Below are positions 51,561 through 59,630 of a DNA stretch of 64,000 bases, one piece after another. The stretch comes from an uncultured Lachnobacterium sp. (GTDB taxonomy: Bacteria; Bacillota; Clostridia; Lachnospirales; Lachnospiraceae), in the NCBI GenBank assembly GCA_937889225.1, contig CALAST010000001.1, positions 8,497 through 72,496 of the forward strand, given 5' to 3'. The notes under the pieces were generated by a model. It did no database searches. It was not told the origin of the DNA and was given only the letters and a program-made list of their open reading frames with translations. Within the stretch, counting starts at the first letter, position 1; the number at the start of each line of letters is the position of its first letter. A program made the translations under genes and the position numbers.

Positions 51561-53210
51561 TTACTTTAATTTCTTATAGATCTGCCTTACTAATGCTTCC
51601 ATATTTATGGTATGCAAATATCCAAACGGTATATTTTTCTCCCGCACCATTGCAATGAATTTTCCATATGTTCCATGACTCAAATATTCGGTATAAAAAT
51701 ATACTTTTTCCACATCTTCAAAGGTTTCCGAATAATTGCTTCTTTTGATATTTGCATCTAAATATCTCCAGTTTGGAAATTCTTTCTTTAGCTTGTTTAT
51801 CCAGTTTACATGACCACCTATGACCGTTATTTTGCGTTCTGCGATACTTTTTCTCATATCTGCAACTGTTTCTTCTTTTATAATAGGAAGTTCTTCTGAC
51901 AGGCTGTAGACATAATTACGAAGGCTTATCAGTTCTGCTCTGTCATTTTCATTCTTTTTTACAATCTCTTCCATTTCATTTAAGGCAACCTTTGTCTGGT
52001 CATATTGCTGTCTGTAATATTTACATTCCTGTTCTTTTTCCCTCAGCCTGCTTCTGAGTCTGCTGAGTTCCTGCAGATAATCGGTTTCGTTTATTTCATT
52101 TTTTGATACTGGTGCAACATTTACTGGTTTTTCCAACCGCTTTTCCGGTTTTGCATTTTGCACCCTAATATTTTCTGCATGAAACCGGCATTCGCTACCA
52201 CTATTTTCATACCAGTCCGGAGAGATTCCAAACATCATGGATATATTTTCATCACATTCGCTACATACACTTACAAGTGCATCAATGCTTAGGGAAAGCA
52301 TGGCAAAAGTCTGTACTTTATCAAATGTAAATTCTCTTTTCGGAAATGCAGTTTTTAATATTGCCAGTGTTTCCGTAAACAGATTCCCAATTCCAACATA
52401 TCCCTGACTGCACATATAAAGGTAATCTTTTGCATAGCCATTGTGTTCTAAATACAGCTCCGCAAAACGTTCTGCCATTTGGAAACTTTTTCTTCCTTTT
52501 TCCTGCTCCATCCAATTCTGCACTTCTTCCAAACACGCACAATAAAGTTCACTGTCGAACTGCAGATAGAATACGTCCATCTCCTCGTCCCATTCTTTTC
52601 TTTCCTTATTCAGCATAATGTACAGTATGGAACAGCCTTCTTCTAATTCTATTCCGTTGATGGCACACATGCCAAGAATACGTGCCATTGCAAAATATTC
52701 GACATCTCCATCTTCATCCTGCGATAGCGAAAACAGTTCCGAAAGAGATACTTTCCGGAAACGTTTCAACTGCTTATATTCTTTCTTGTAATAGGTTTTA
52801 TACAGTTCCCGTATCAATGCAACACAATATTCATCTCCCGATTTTGCGGCATTATACATCATACTTAAAATACGTTTCTGCAGAACTGTTTCCGGTCTAC
52901 TTTTTTCCAGAACTTCCATACAATTTTCTGCCATATCATTAAATTCCTTTAATCTTGGATAATGGTGTTGTAAAAAATTCCTTGCAACTACCCAAAAATC
53001 AAAGTACATATCCTCATTGATAAATCCATCTACAAAAAATTTATCTGCACCTGACGTATCCAGTGCGACTTTTAAAATTTCTTTATTGTGCAGGTCTTCC
53101 AAAAACATGGACATAATCTCAACTTTTCTTTTAACTTCGGAATGTGACAGATTCTCCAACAGCAAATCCGCTGGAAGCCATTCTTCCAGACTATTCTGTA
53201 AATGTTTCAT
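51561..53210 (-). CDS. DUF2325 domain protein with N-terminal helical region
   Basis: The C-terminal about 90 residues fit DUF2325: ITVIGGHVNWINKLKKEFPN and YLSHGTYGKFIAMVREKNIP, ending in VRQIYKKLK. The central part is a coiled coil (LQELSRLRSRLREKEQECKY) and the N-terminal 330 residues are helical and not recognised. DUF2325 is small, Rossmann-like and of unknown function; it occurs often on mobile elements. The ATG at 53210 follows GAGGAAGGAAAC; an upstream in-frame ATG has no such site. Confidence 0.75.
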   Translation of the reverse strand: MKHLQNSLEEWLPADLLLENLSHSEVKRKVEIMSMFLEDLHNKEILKVALDTSGADKFFVDGFINEDMYFDFWVVARNFLQHHYPRLKEFNDMAENCMEVLEKSRPETVLQKRILSMMYNAAKSGDEYCVALIRELYKTYYKKEYKQLKRFRKVSLSELFSLSQDEDGDVEYFAMARILGMCAINGIELEEGCSILYIMLNKERKEWDEEMDVFYLQFDSELYCACLEEVQNWMEQEKGRKSFQMAERFAELYLEHNGYAKDYLYMCSQGYVGIGNLFTETLAILKTAFPKREFTFDKVQTFAMLSLSIDALVSVCSECDENISMMFGISPDWYENSGSECRFHAENIRVQNAKPEKRLEKPVNVAPVSKNEINETDYLQELSRLRSRLREKEQECKYYRQQYDQTKVALNEMEEIVKKNENDRAELISLRNYVYSLSEELPIIKEETVADMRKSIAERKITVIGGHVNWINKLKKEFPNWRYLDANIKRSNYSETFEDVEKVYFYTEYLSHGTYGKFIAMVREKNIPFGYLHTINMEALVRQIYKKLK

Positions 53211-53304
53211 TCGTGTTTCCTTCCTCATTATATTTACGTTCACCAAAATCAATTTCCCGAATATTTATACCAAAAATTGATTTCTGGTTTATACCATTAT
53301 TTTC

Positions 53305-53333
53305 TTGCTTTCTAAGTACATATTTGTTAGAAT
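53305..53333 (+). promoter_or_regulatory. Promoter of the small toxin-like mRNA
   Basis: TTGCTT (53305-53310), 17 bases, then TAGAAT (53328-53333). Transcription would begin near 53340 and give a leader of about 115 bases before the ATG at 53454. Confidence 0.5.
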
Positions 53334-53453
53334 GTCTCTGGTGCTATCTCACATTGACGTGTGATTGGCGGTTCGCTTCTTGCGGAGAGTTTATAGCTCC
53401 GATTACATAGATTTCATCCCTTCGGGGAAATCTTGGAAAGGAGACTTATACAT

Positions 53454-53555
53454 ATGCTTACCATTAGTGATTTCATGGCTGTACTCGCACTTTGTGCAAC
53501 TTTTTATAGTCTTGGATATCTGCATGGGCAGCATGATTCCAAGACGCAAAAATAA
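53454..53555 (+). CDS. Small hydrophobic peptide, candidate type I toxin (33 aa)
   Basis: The 33-residue product has one membrane helix (MAVLALCATFYSLGYLHG) and a charged tail (HDSKTQK), like small type I (Fst/holin-like) toxins. A strong GGAAAGGAG precedes the ATG. The stop codon lies within the left arm of a terminator hairpin. A convergent promoter on the other side of that hairpin would make an antisense RNA, and GGTGCTA and CGGTTCGC occur in the 5' part of both predicted RNAs. This organisation resembles the par/Fst loci. The function is inferred. Confidence 0.6.
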   Translation: MLTISDFMAVLALCATFYSLGYLHGQHDSKTQK

Positions 53556-53590
53556 CCGCCTGTCCTGACAAAACTAGAGCGGTTATTTTT
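53550..53590. terminator. Shared terminator of the toxin/antitoxin-like pair
   Basis: AAATAACCGC and GCGGTTATTT form a 10-bp stem, with T-runs on both outer sides (TTTTT right; TTTTT in the reverse direction left), so it can stop both convergent RNAs. Confidence 0.8.
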
Positions 53591-53635
53591 AACTTATCTT
53601 ATATCAGGCGAACCGTCTCCGGTAGCACCATTTCT
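53550..53635 (-). ncRNA. Candidate antitoxin RNA, convergent with the toxin mRNA
   Basis: On the minus strand TTGACA (53670-53665), 17 bases and TAGTAT (53647-53642), partly overlapping TATAAT (53644-53639), make a good promoter. The RNA would start near 53635, include GGTGCTACC and ACGGTTCGCC and end at the shared terminator, overlapping the 3' end of the toxin mRNA. Its size of about 80-90 nt fits type I antitoxins. Ends are estimates. Confidence 0.45.
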
Positions 53636-53686
53636 ATTATTATACTAACATTTCTTAATTCCCATGTCAAATATTTTATCATTCCA

Positions 53687-54310
53687 TCATATTGGAAATA
53701 TCTTTGCCACAAATTTGTAGTAATATTTTCCATTGTACGGACTTTCAGGTAAACTTATTACTAATATAGCATTATCTGTATGCCATGTACCAACTACGCT
53801 ATAATATTCGGGATCTGTTACAGATATATCCAAATATTGTGTTCCACGATATGTAAAATTAGCTTTTACACGTTGCCCTTCTGGATGTACGATATTAAAA
53901 TTTGTTACTCTCACTAAAATAAGTGAATGATCTACTTTATATATTCCAGCTTCAGTGATATAATTATATTGATTACCAAACAAAACTTCATGATTTTCAG
54001 CAGGATGAATTCTTAAAATATTTTCTACAGTAGTTGTTCCAATTTTTTCCCAACGTATCCTAGAATCAATTAGTGCATTTTCAGGTTGATGCTCTATCGG
54101 AAAGTATTTTGCAATGCAAACTCTTACAACATCAAGTGGTTTGCAACGTTCACCATTCAAATATTGTATATCACTATTATTCAATGCTCCATGTGTATTT
54201 ACATCATCCGATACCAATCGTATCCATCTACCATTTCCAATTTCAATTCCTGCAACACAATAACCTCCGTTTTTAGATGACATGGTTAATATCGCAATTT
54301 CAAGTACCAT
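53687..54310 (-). CDS. Dual OB-fold-like protein associated with DUF488 proteins
   Basis: The protein is strand-rich with two similar halves: GGYCVAGIEIGNGRWIRLVS and LDVVRVCIAKYFPIEHQPEN first, then HSLILVRVTNFNIVHPEGQR with YLDISVTDPEYY. This matches what is described as a dual OB-containing protein next to DUF488 genes. No catalytic residues stand out. The ATG at 54310 lies seven bases after AGGAGG. It follows the two DUF488 genes on the same strand; the three form one operon. Nucleic-acid binding is inferred from the fold only. Confidence 0.6.
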   Translation of the reverse strand: MVLEIAILTMSSKNGGYCVAGIEIGNGRWIRLVSDDVNTHGALNNSDIQYLNGERCKPLDVVRVCIAKYFPIEHQPENALIDSRIRWEKIGTTTVENILRIHPAENHEVLFGNQYNYITEAGIYKVDHSLILVRVTNFNIVHPEGQRVKANFTYRGTQYLDISVTDPEYYSVVGTWHTDNAILVISLPESPYNGKYYYKFVAKIFPI

Positions 54311-54322
54311 ATACATTCCTCC

Positions 54323-54763
54323 TTAAATATGTTTAATAACTATTTGTGGATTATCCTTTGCAATCATTTCAGCAGCTAATCTGCGATGACATTGCACAGC
54401 AGTGGGCTCACTACACAGCAAGCAAATATTAGAATATGCTTCGTATTTCTTATAAAAATTTTTATAATCCCCACGCTTAATCATAAGTGCAGAATATAAT
54501 TCAACATATTCTTGCCATGTTATATTTTCTTTTTTATATCCATCTAATATTTCTTTTGTAGGAGCATATTCTAAACAATGCTTATATTCACAATTGCAAA
54601 TCTCTGCCAAAAAATATTCCAAATCATTTCCCTTAGTAAAACCGGCAAGCTGTGATTTATTATTTAATCTTACATCTATCAACAACTCCACTTGATTCGA
54701 TTTGAGTAGTTCAAAAAACTGCTTTGCATTTTTTTGTGTAAATCCAATAGTAAATAATTTCAT
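54323..54763 (-). CDS. DUF488 family protein (147 aa type)
   Basis: The N-terminus KLFTIGFTQKNAKQFFELLK with LLIDVRLNNKSQLAGFTKG and the late CLLCSEPTAVQCHRRLAAE are the DUF488 signatures, including the conserved CxE...CHR cluster. The function is unknown; the family has been linked to nucleic-acid-related conflict systems. The start codon overlaps the upstream DUF488 stop codon (TGATG). It is shorter than its neighbour. Confidence 0.85.
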   Translation of the reverse strand: MKLFTIGFTQKNAKQFFELLKSNQVELLIDVRLNNKSQLAGFTKGNDLEYFLAEICNCEYKHCLEYAPTKEILDGYKKENITWQEYVELYSALMIKRGDYKNFYKKYEAYSNICLLCSEPTAVQCHRRLAAEMIAKDNPQIVIKHI

Positions 54764-55371
54764 CACGATTCCTCCTCTATATTATATCCAATATTTGCGT
54801 TTTGCTTTTTATATGCTTCATTAATATATTCTTCTAACGTTAATGTAGGAGTAAACATATTTATTTGTCCTCTATCTGGGAAAAACATATTTAACAATCT
54901 TTCTTCGATTTCATTTTGTGACATGGTCTTTCCTTCTGGTAATAGATGAACAACCTTGTAACCAGCATTATAAAATGCTCTTGCCACAAAAATTGCACGA
55001 TGACATTTTATTGGATCTTTTTCACTACACATCAATGCTATAATATAGTTTTTTTGCATAGACTTTTCTATTTTTTCAAATCCTGATAAAAATTTTTCGG
55101 ACTTTGAAAATGCTTCAAAGTCAAGATAACCATTAGGATAATATTTGCGTTCTTCTTGTCTTGCACCAAATTCCGCAACATAGTTACGATAATATATCTT
55201 AGCATTTTCTAATACTTTAGATAAATTTTCTTTATTATAATCAGAATAAAACTGAGAATACGGAAAGCTTCGTACATCTATTACGACAGAAACTTTATTA
55301 TTTTTAAGTATTTTCACAAAATCATCGATTTTGAAACCAGAATATCCAATCGTATATATTGTATCAATCAT
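54763..55371 (-). CDS. DUF488 family protein (202 aa)
   Basis: It begins DTIYTIGYSGFKIDDFVKIL with VVIDVRSFPYSQF and has ALMCSEKDPIKCHRAIFVAR, the second DUF488 motif. A C-terminal extension of about 45 residues ends IGYNIEEES. It is the first gene of a three-gene operon. The two DUF488 proteins probably form a heteromer; this is inference. Confidence 0.87.
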   Translation of the reverse strand: MIDTIYTIGYSGFKIDDFVKILKNNKVSVVIDVRSFPYSQFYSDYNKENLSKVLENAKIYYRNYVAEFGARQEERKYYPNGYLDFEAFSKSEKFLSGFEKIEKSMQKNYIIALMCSEKDPIKCHRAIFVARAFYNAGYKVVHLLPEGKTMSQNEIEERLLNMFFPDRGQINMFTPTLTLEEYINEAYKKQNANIGYNIEEES

Positions 55372-55575
55372 TTTTCACCTCAATAACCACACTTCTCTTA
55401 AAATTTTTCCTATTTTTTTAAAAATTAAAACCTTTCGTTTTTTATAACTATTTCAAACTCTCCAAATTCAAAAAAACATTATTTAAGATAATTGTCTCTT
55501 TACTTGCCGTTATTATATGATTGAATCCATTAAAAATCAAGAAAAATATTACTCCAAAATTTTTACTCCCAATTT

Positions 55576-56930
55576 TTATAAAGAAATATTTCTGTCAAAT
55601 TTATGTTTTCCAACTTCTGTCCGTTCTAAACGCTTCTGCTCCCTATTCTGCACCTCTACATGTTTCTCTTTTAACTTTTCTCGAATAGAAATTCGTTTCG
55701 GTTTTTCCTGTGCTTTCTGCTTTTGTGTAAGATACTGTTCTGCTTTCGGAATATACGTTTGCAATGTTCCGCTTTTTTCTTCTTTGATTGGATTGATATC
55801 GACAGGAACACCACCAATCATAAGGTTATCCTCATGCAAAATCTCAAAGAAGTTATCTTCTCTTTCGTTGCCTTTATACTCCACAACAATATCCAAATCA
55901 GAACCAGATTGCTCCAATCCCCTACTTCTGCTTCCTGTTAGCACAACATCTTCTATCTGAACATCCAGTGCGTTTTCCTTTGTTTTGGAATCAATATACT
56001 CCCATACTGTCTGCTCTATCTTACTTGCACTTTGTCCATCAATCTCATGAAACAGATTGTCTGTTTTTTGTCGGAAATTATATACTACATCTTCTGCAAC
56101 AATCGTCTGATTGCTTACAGATTTACTTTCGTAAGAAACATTCGTCTCGTTGAATGTTGTCTCCGTTTCCGGATTATCTGCACCAAGCATACTGAAATCT
56201 TTTTCATTCATATTTAAAAGGCTGTTTAACGTATTGAGGCGTTCCTGCTTTTCTTTCAGCTCTGTTTCCTGTGCAAATGGTTTTGTCACCTCTGTTTTTG
56301 CTGTTTCCAACTGACGCTCCACATGAAGCAGTTTCTGTCTGGTTTCCTCCAGTTGTATACTCATTCCGTCTAACAGATTATTCATTCGCTGAAGATTTCC
56401 GAGTGCATCTACTCCTAATTCTACTTCATGTCCCATCTTTCCTTTTAAAGTTGCTACATATTTCGATGACAGCACTCGATAATGTACGCATAACTGAAAA
56501 CCTTGGTATTCTCCGATTTCAACAGGAGTAGCATACAATTTTGTATTTTTGCACATTTCAAGCAGGGCTGCTCCGGCTTCTTTTTTCTCTACCAAAAGAC
56601 GATTTCCTACTTTCATGGTGAAACTTTCTTTATCTGGAAAACGGTGCTTTGCATAGTGGGTAATGTCTGCATCCAAGTTGGAAACTTCTTCTTTTAACTG
56701 TGCAATCTGTTTTGGATAACGCTGCGTAATGTTATCTTCCAAACGATACTTCTGATTGGTATGATTTGCTTTTAAAAGTTTTAATTTGGATACTTCGATA
56801 TCGAGCAACATCTTTTCTTTGATATATGGATTGCCGGTTGCAAGTGCTTTTACTTCCGCATAGGAAAGTGCCGCTTCATCCACATCCTCACAAGAACGTA
56901 CCGGCGATTTGCTTGTCATAATCTGACTGA
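55576..56930 (-). pseudogene. 3' exon of the methylase-helicase gene, with C-terminal nucleotidyltransferase domain
   Basis: This exon continues the helicase after the group II intron: the junction restores QKF-ISQIMTSKSPV. It adds helical segments (YAEVKALATGNPYIKEKM, then a coiled coil) and, near the end, a nucleotidyltransferase-like motif GSRSRGLEQSGSDLDIVVEY followed by GGVPVDINPIK. The latter resembles MNT/HEPN antitoxin-type nucleotidyltransferases, fused here to a conjugative-element protein. The C-terminal tail is Lys/Arg-rich. If the intron splices, this part is joined to the upstream exon, but an amber codon further upstream remains. Confidence 0.75.
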
Positions 56931-59630
56931 ATAGCGATAGGTAAAACTTTGATGTTATCTCCATCTTTTCCCCCGCCTCACACCGTGCGTGCGACTTTCA
57001 CCGCACACGGCGTTCCATCATTCATAATTCTGTTTTAGTTAAAGTAAACTTACACTTTTTCGAGCAACGATTAAATTACAATTTCGAAAAGGTCGGCTTC
57101 TTTTCGTAACTTGTTTAGTTTTTGTAACTGTTGAGAATTAAGGTTTAAGCTGTTAAGGCAATTACTGATTGTGCTTTGCGTGGTTGCGTGTATTAGTTTA
57201 TGAACTATGCAATGCACTATAGTTAGGTTTTGATATTTGTCTGTTCCACCATTTTCTTTAGGTATTCTATGATGGCAATGAATTTCGTCATACGCAAGAA
57301 CAATACCGCTGACAGCACATTTTCCATGCTGTGCCGCATACAATGACAATCGGTTATCCATAAACTCAATACTTCTTGATTTATCACTTGCCCGCATAAG
57401 GGCATGAAGTATCGTCATATCAACACTAAGGTTTTTATGGATTTCCTCTCTGCCCTCTTTGGTATATTTGTTAATAGACCGTTTTTTCCACATCGGATTT
57501 TTATGTTGAACATATCCGACAGGAATAAGCGGTTTTTCACCAACAAACCGAATTTGAGCACTTTTACCATACTTTTGATTGATATACCTAAAACCATACA
57601 GGCTGCCTTTTTTACTAATTCTTTTTCTCAACCTGTTTTTCTCTATCTCAACAATACTTCGAGATATTTTCGTAAAATCTAAATTGACATGCGTAGCAAA
57701 CTGATAGTAATTGTGCATACCAGAAACAGTAGCATTATAGAGATTTACGTACATGGCTTCTTCCGAATTGTCAGCACTTTTCGACATTTTGACAATTAGA
57801 AATTTCAACCGTTCTTTGCACCTATCAAATGCTTTATCACACATATTCGATTTCACCACATAGGATTTACTTTTTCGTACTGCTTTTAACTTAAATCCCA
57901 AAAACTCTGAATAACTGTTTTTTAAATTGACAACTTTCGATTTTTCTTCACTAATTTCAAGTTTTAACCTTTCTGCAAGCCACGCTTTTACAGCACAAAA
58001 TGTCCTATCGGCATCACTTCTTTTTCTGCAAAAGATTTTAAAATTATCTGCATATCTGACGATATACATTTCTTTCAAATTCCCCCGCCTAAAGCCACGA
58101 TAAGCATTACCACGATTCATAACCCCTTTATTATTAGGGTAGTCTGCTATTGTATGAGCAGGCATTTTCTCCCATTGACTTGCTATCCACCAGTCCAACT
58201 CATTTAATACGATATTGGATAACAATGGTGATAAAATTCCACCTTGTGGTGTACCTTTGGTAGGATAAATCATTTCACCATTTGGCATTTGGATTGGAGC
58301 TTTTAACATTTCTCTAATGATACAAATTATCTTTTTATCCCTTATTCCTAATGCCCACATTTGTTTTATTAACTTTGAGTGGTTGACATTATCGAAAAAT
58401 CCTTTTATATCAACATCTACAACAAAATGCAGATTATTCTTTTGTATCATAAAGTAACTTTGTGCAATGGCGTGTTGTGTGGAATGGTTAGGTCTAAAAC
58501 CATTGCTTCTCTCGTGAAATTTTGCTTCACAGATTGGTTCAAGGACTTGCAATAAACATTGTTGTACAATCCTATCCCATATGGCTGGTATACCAAGGGG
58601 TCTTGTTTTTCCATTGGGTTTTGGGATTTCTACTCGCCTTACTGCTTTGGGTTTGTAATACTCAAATTTCTTTCTTACAATTTCAACAAATTTATCCTCG
58701 CTAATATTTTCTAAATTACGGATTGTCATTTTGTCTACACCGTGAGTATCACTACCACTATTACGCTTGATGTTTCTGTATGCCAACATGATATTTTCTT
58801 TGCTTGTAACAAGTGGAACAAGCTTATTAAAAATCTTGTTCTCCTTGCTGTCTGCATACAAATTATCAAATACAGTTTGTAGGTCATAGTATTCAATATG
58901 CCGAATCTTATTGTGTTTTCGTTGCTTCGGTTGTGTCACAGGCATCATCTCCCTTCGGATTTGATTTTCTTTGTCATACTCGAAGCTGTGAATGTTTACT
59001 TTTCTATTTTTATTACTATAAATGACTAATGGCTGTTCCTCCATCCTCATTACAAGGACTTCACAGGTCGTTCCATCACTCTCGCAAAAGGTTCACGCAC
59101 TTATGAATTTATGCGTTACTTTTCCAAAATGTTAGAAAAGCCCCTTTACTTTCCACGTTTCAATCATCTTATCTGTACATATACCCTTAGGTGTCTGCTT
59201 TAGTCCTGTGTGCTTGGTTTTGCCTATAACAAAACAAGGTATTTCATAAATTCAAATTTTACTTTACCTCACACACTATCCCTTTTGGATACCCATGCAT
59301 TTCTACATGCTACAGCTTTAGAACCGTACATTCGCAGATTTGTCAGACTTTGACATCATTCTCACCATAGATATTTTATAGACCTCCGGCATATAGGCTA
59401 CACCATTTATCGCTAAACAGCTTTCGTAGTATTTCTACCTTACGGTAACTCTTTGCCGACTTCACCGAGCTTCTGAACATCTACCTTTTGAGTAGAGCCA
59501 GTCGGAGTATTAAGGTTGACGTTTCAGGACGTTACTCCATCATTCCATCAATCAGATGATTAATTCTACAAGTTTATTTTACACCTCCTTTTACTTGTGC
59601 CTAAGCTTTTCACTTAGGAACGTGTCGCAC
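56931..59630 (-). mobile_element. Group II intron inserted in the methylase-helicase gene
   Basis: The 5' end on the minus strand is GTGCGACACGTTCCTAAGTG (GUGYG consensus) at 59630. The 3' part has domain V GCCGTGTGCGGTGAAAGTCG with GCACGGTGT, then domain VI and an end at CCTATCGCTAT (56931). Excision joins exon bases ...CAGAAATTTA to TCAGTCAG..., giving an uninterrupted frame (QKFISQIMTS). The intron is 2,700 bases and encodes a reverse transcriptase/maturase. Sequence outside its ORF (59051-59630 and 56931-57070) is the ribozyme. Confidence 0.88.
57071..59050 (-). CDS. ltrA: Group II intron reverse transcriptase/maturase with HNH endonuclease
   Basis: The reverse transcriptase domain runs from about residue 100 to 370 (IPKPNGKTRPLGIPAIWDRI, FVVDVDIKGFFDNVNH, TPKGTPQGGILSPLLSNIVL). 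The catalytic box reads YADN instead of the usual YADD. A maturase domain X follows, then an HNH endonuclease with CAVSGIVLAYDEIHCHHRIP and HCIVHKLIHA. It promotes splicing and retrohoming. The 659-residue length is slightly above average. The Asn in the box may reduce reverse transcription while leaving splicing intact. Confidence 0.9.
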   Translation of the reverse strand: MRMEEQPLVIYSNKNRKVNIHSFEYDKENQIRREMMPVTQPKQRKHNKIRHIEYYDLQTVFDNLYADSKENKIFNKLVPLVTSKENIMLAYRNIKRNSGSDTHGVDKMTIRNLENISEDKFVEIVRKKFEYYKPKAVRRVEIPKPNGKTRPLGIPAIWDRIVQQCLLQVLEPICEAKFHERSNGFRPNHSTQHAIAQSYFMIQKNNLHFVVDVDIKGFFDNVNHSKLIKQMWALGIRDKKIICIIREMLKAPIQMPNGEMIYPTKGTPQGGILSPLLSNIVLNELDWWIASQWEKMPAHTIADYPNNKGVMNRGNAYRGFRRGNLKEMYIVRYADNFKIFCRKRSDADRTFCAVKAWLAERLKLEISEEKSKVVNLKNSYSEFLGFKLKAVRKSKSYVVKSNMCDKAFDRCKERLKFLIVKMSKSADNSEEAMYVNLYNATVSGMHNYYQFATHVNLDFTKISRSIVEIEKNRLRKRISKKGSLYGFRYINQKYGKSAQIRFVGEKPLIPVGYVQHKNPMWKKRSINKYTKEGREEIHKNLSVDMTILHALMRASDKSRSIEFMDNRLSLYAAQHGKCAVSGIVLAYDEIHCHHRIPKENGGTDKYQNLTIVHCIVHKLIHATTQSTISNCLNSLNLNSQQLQKLNKLRKEADLFEIVI

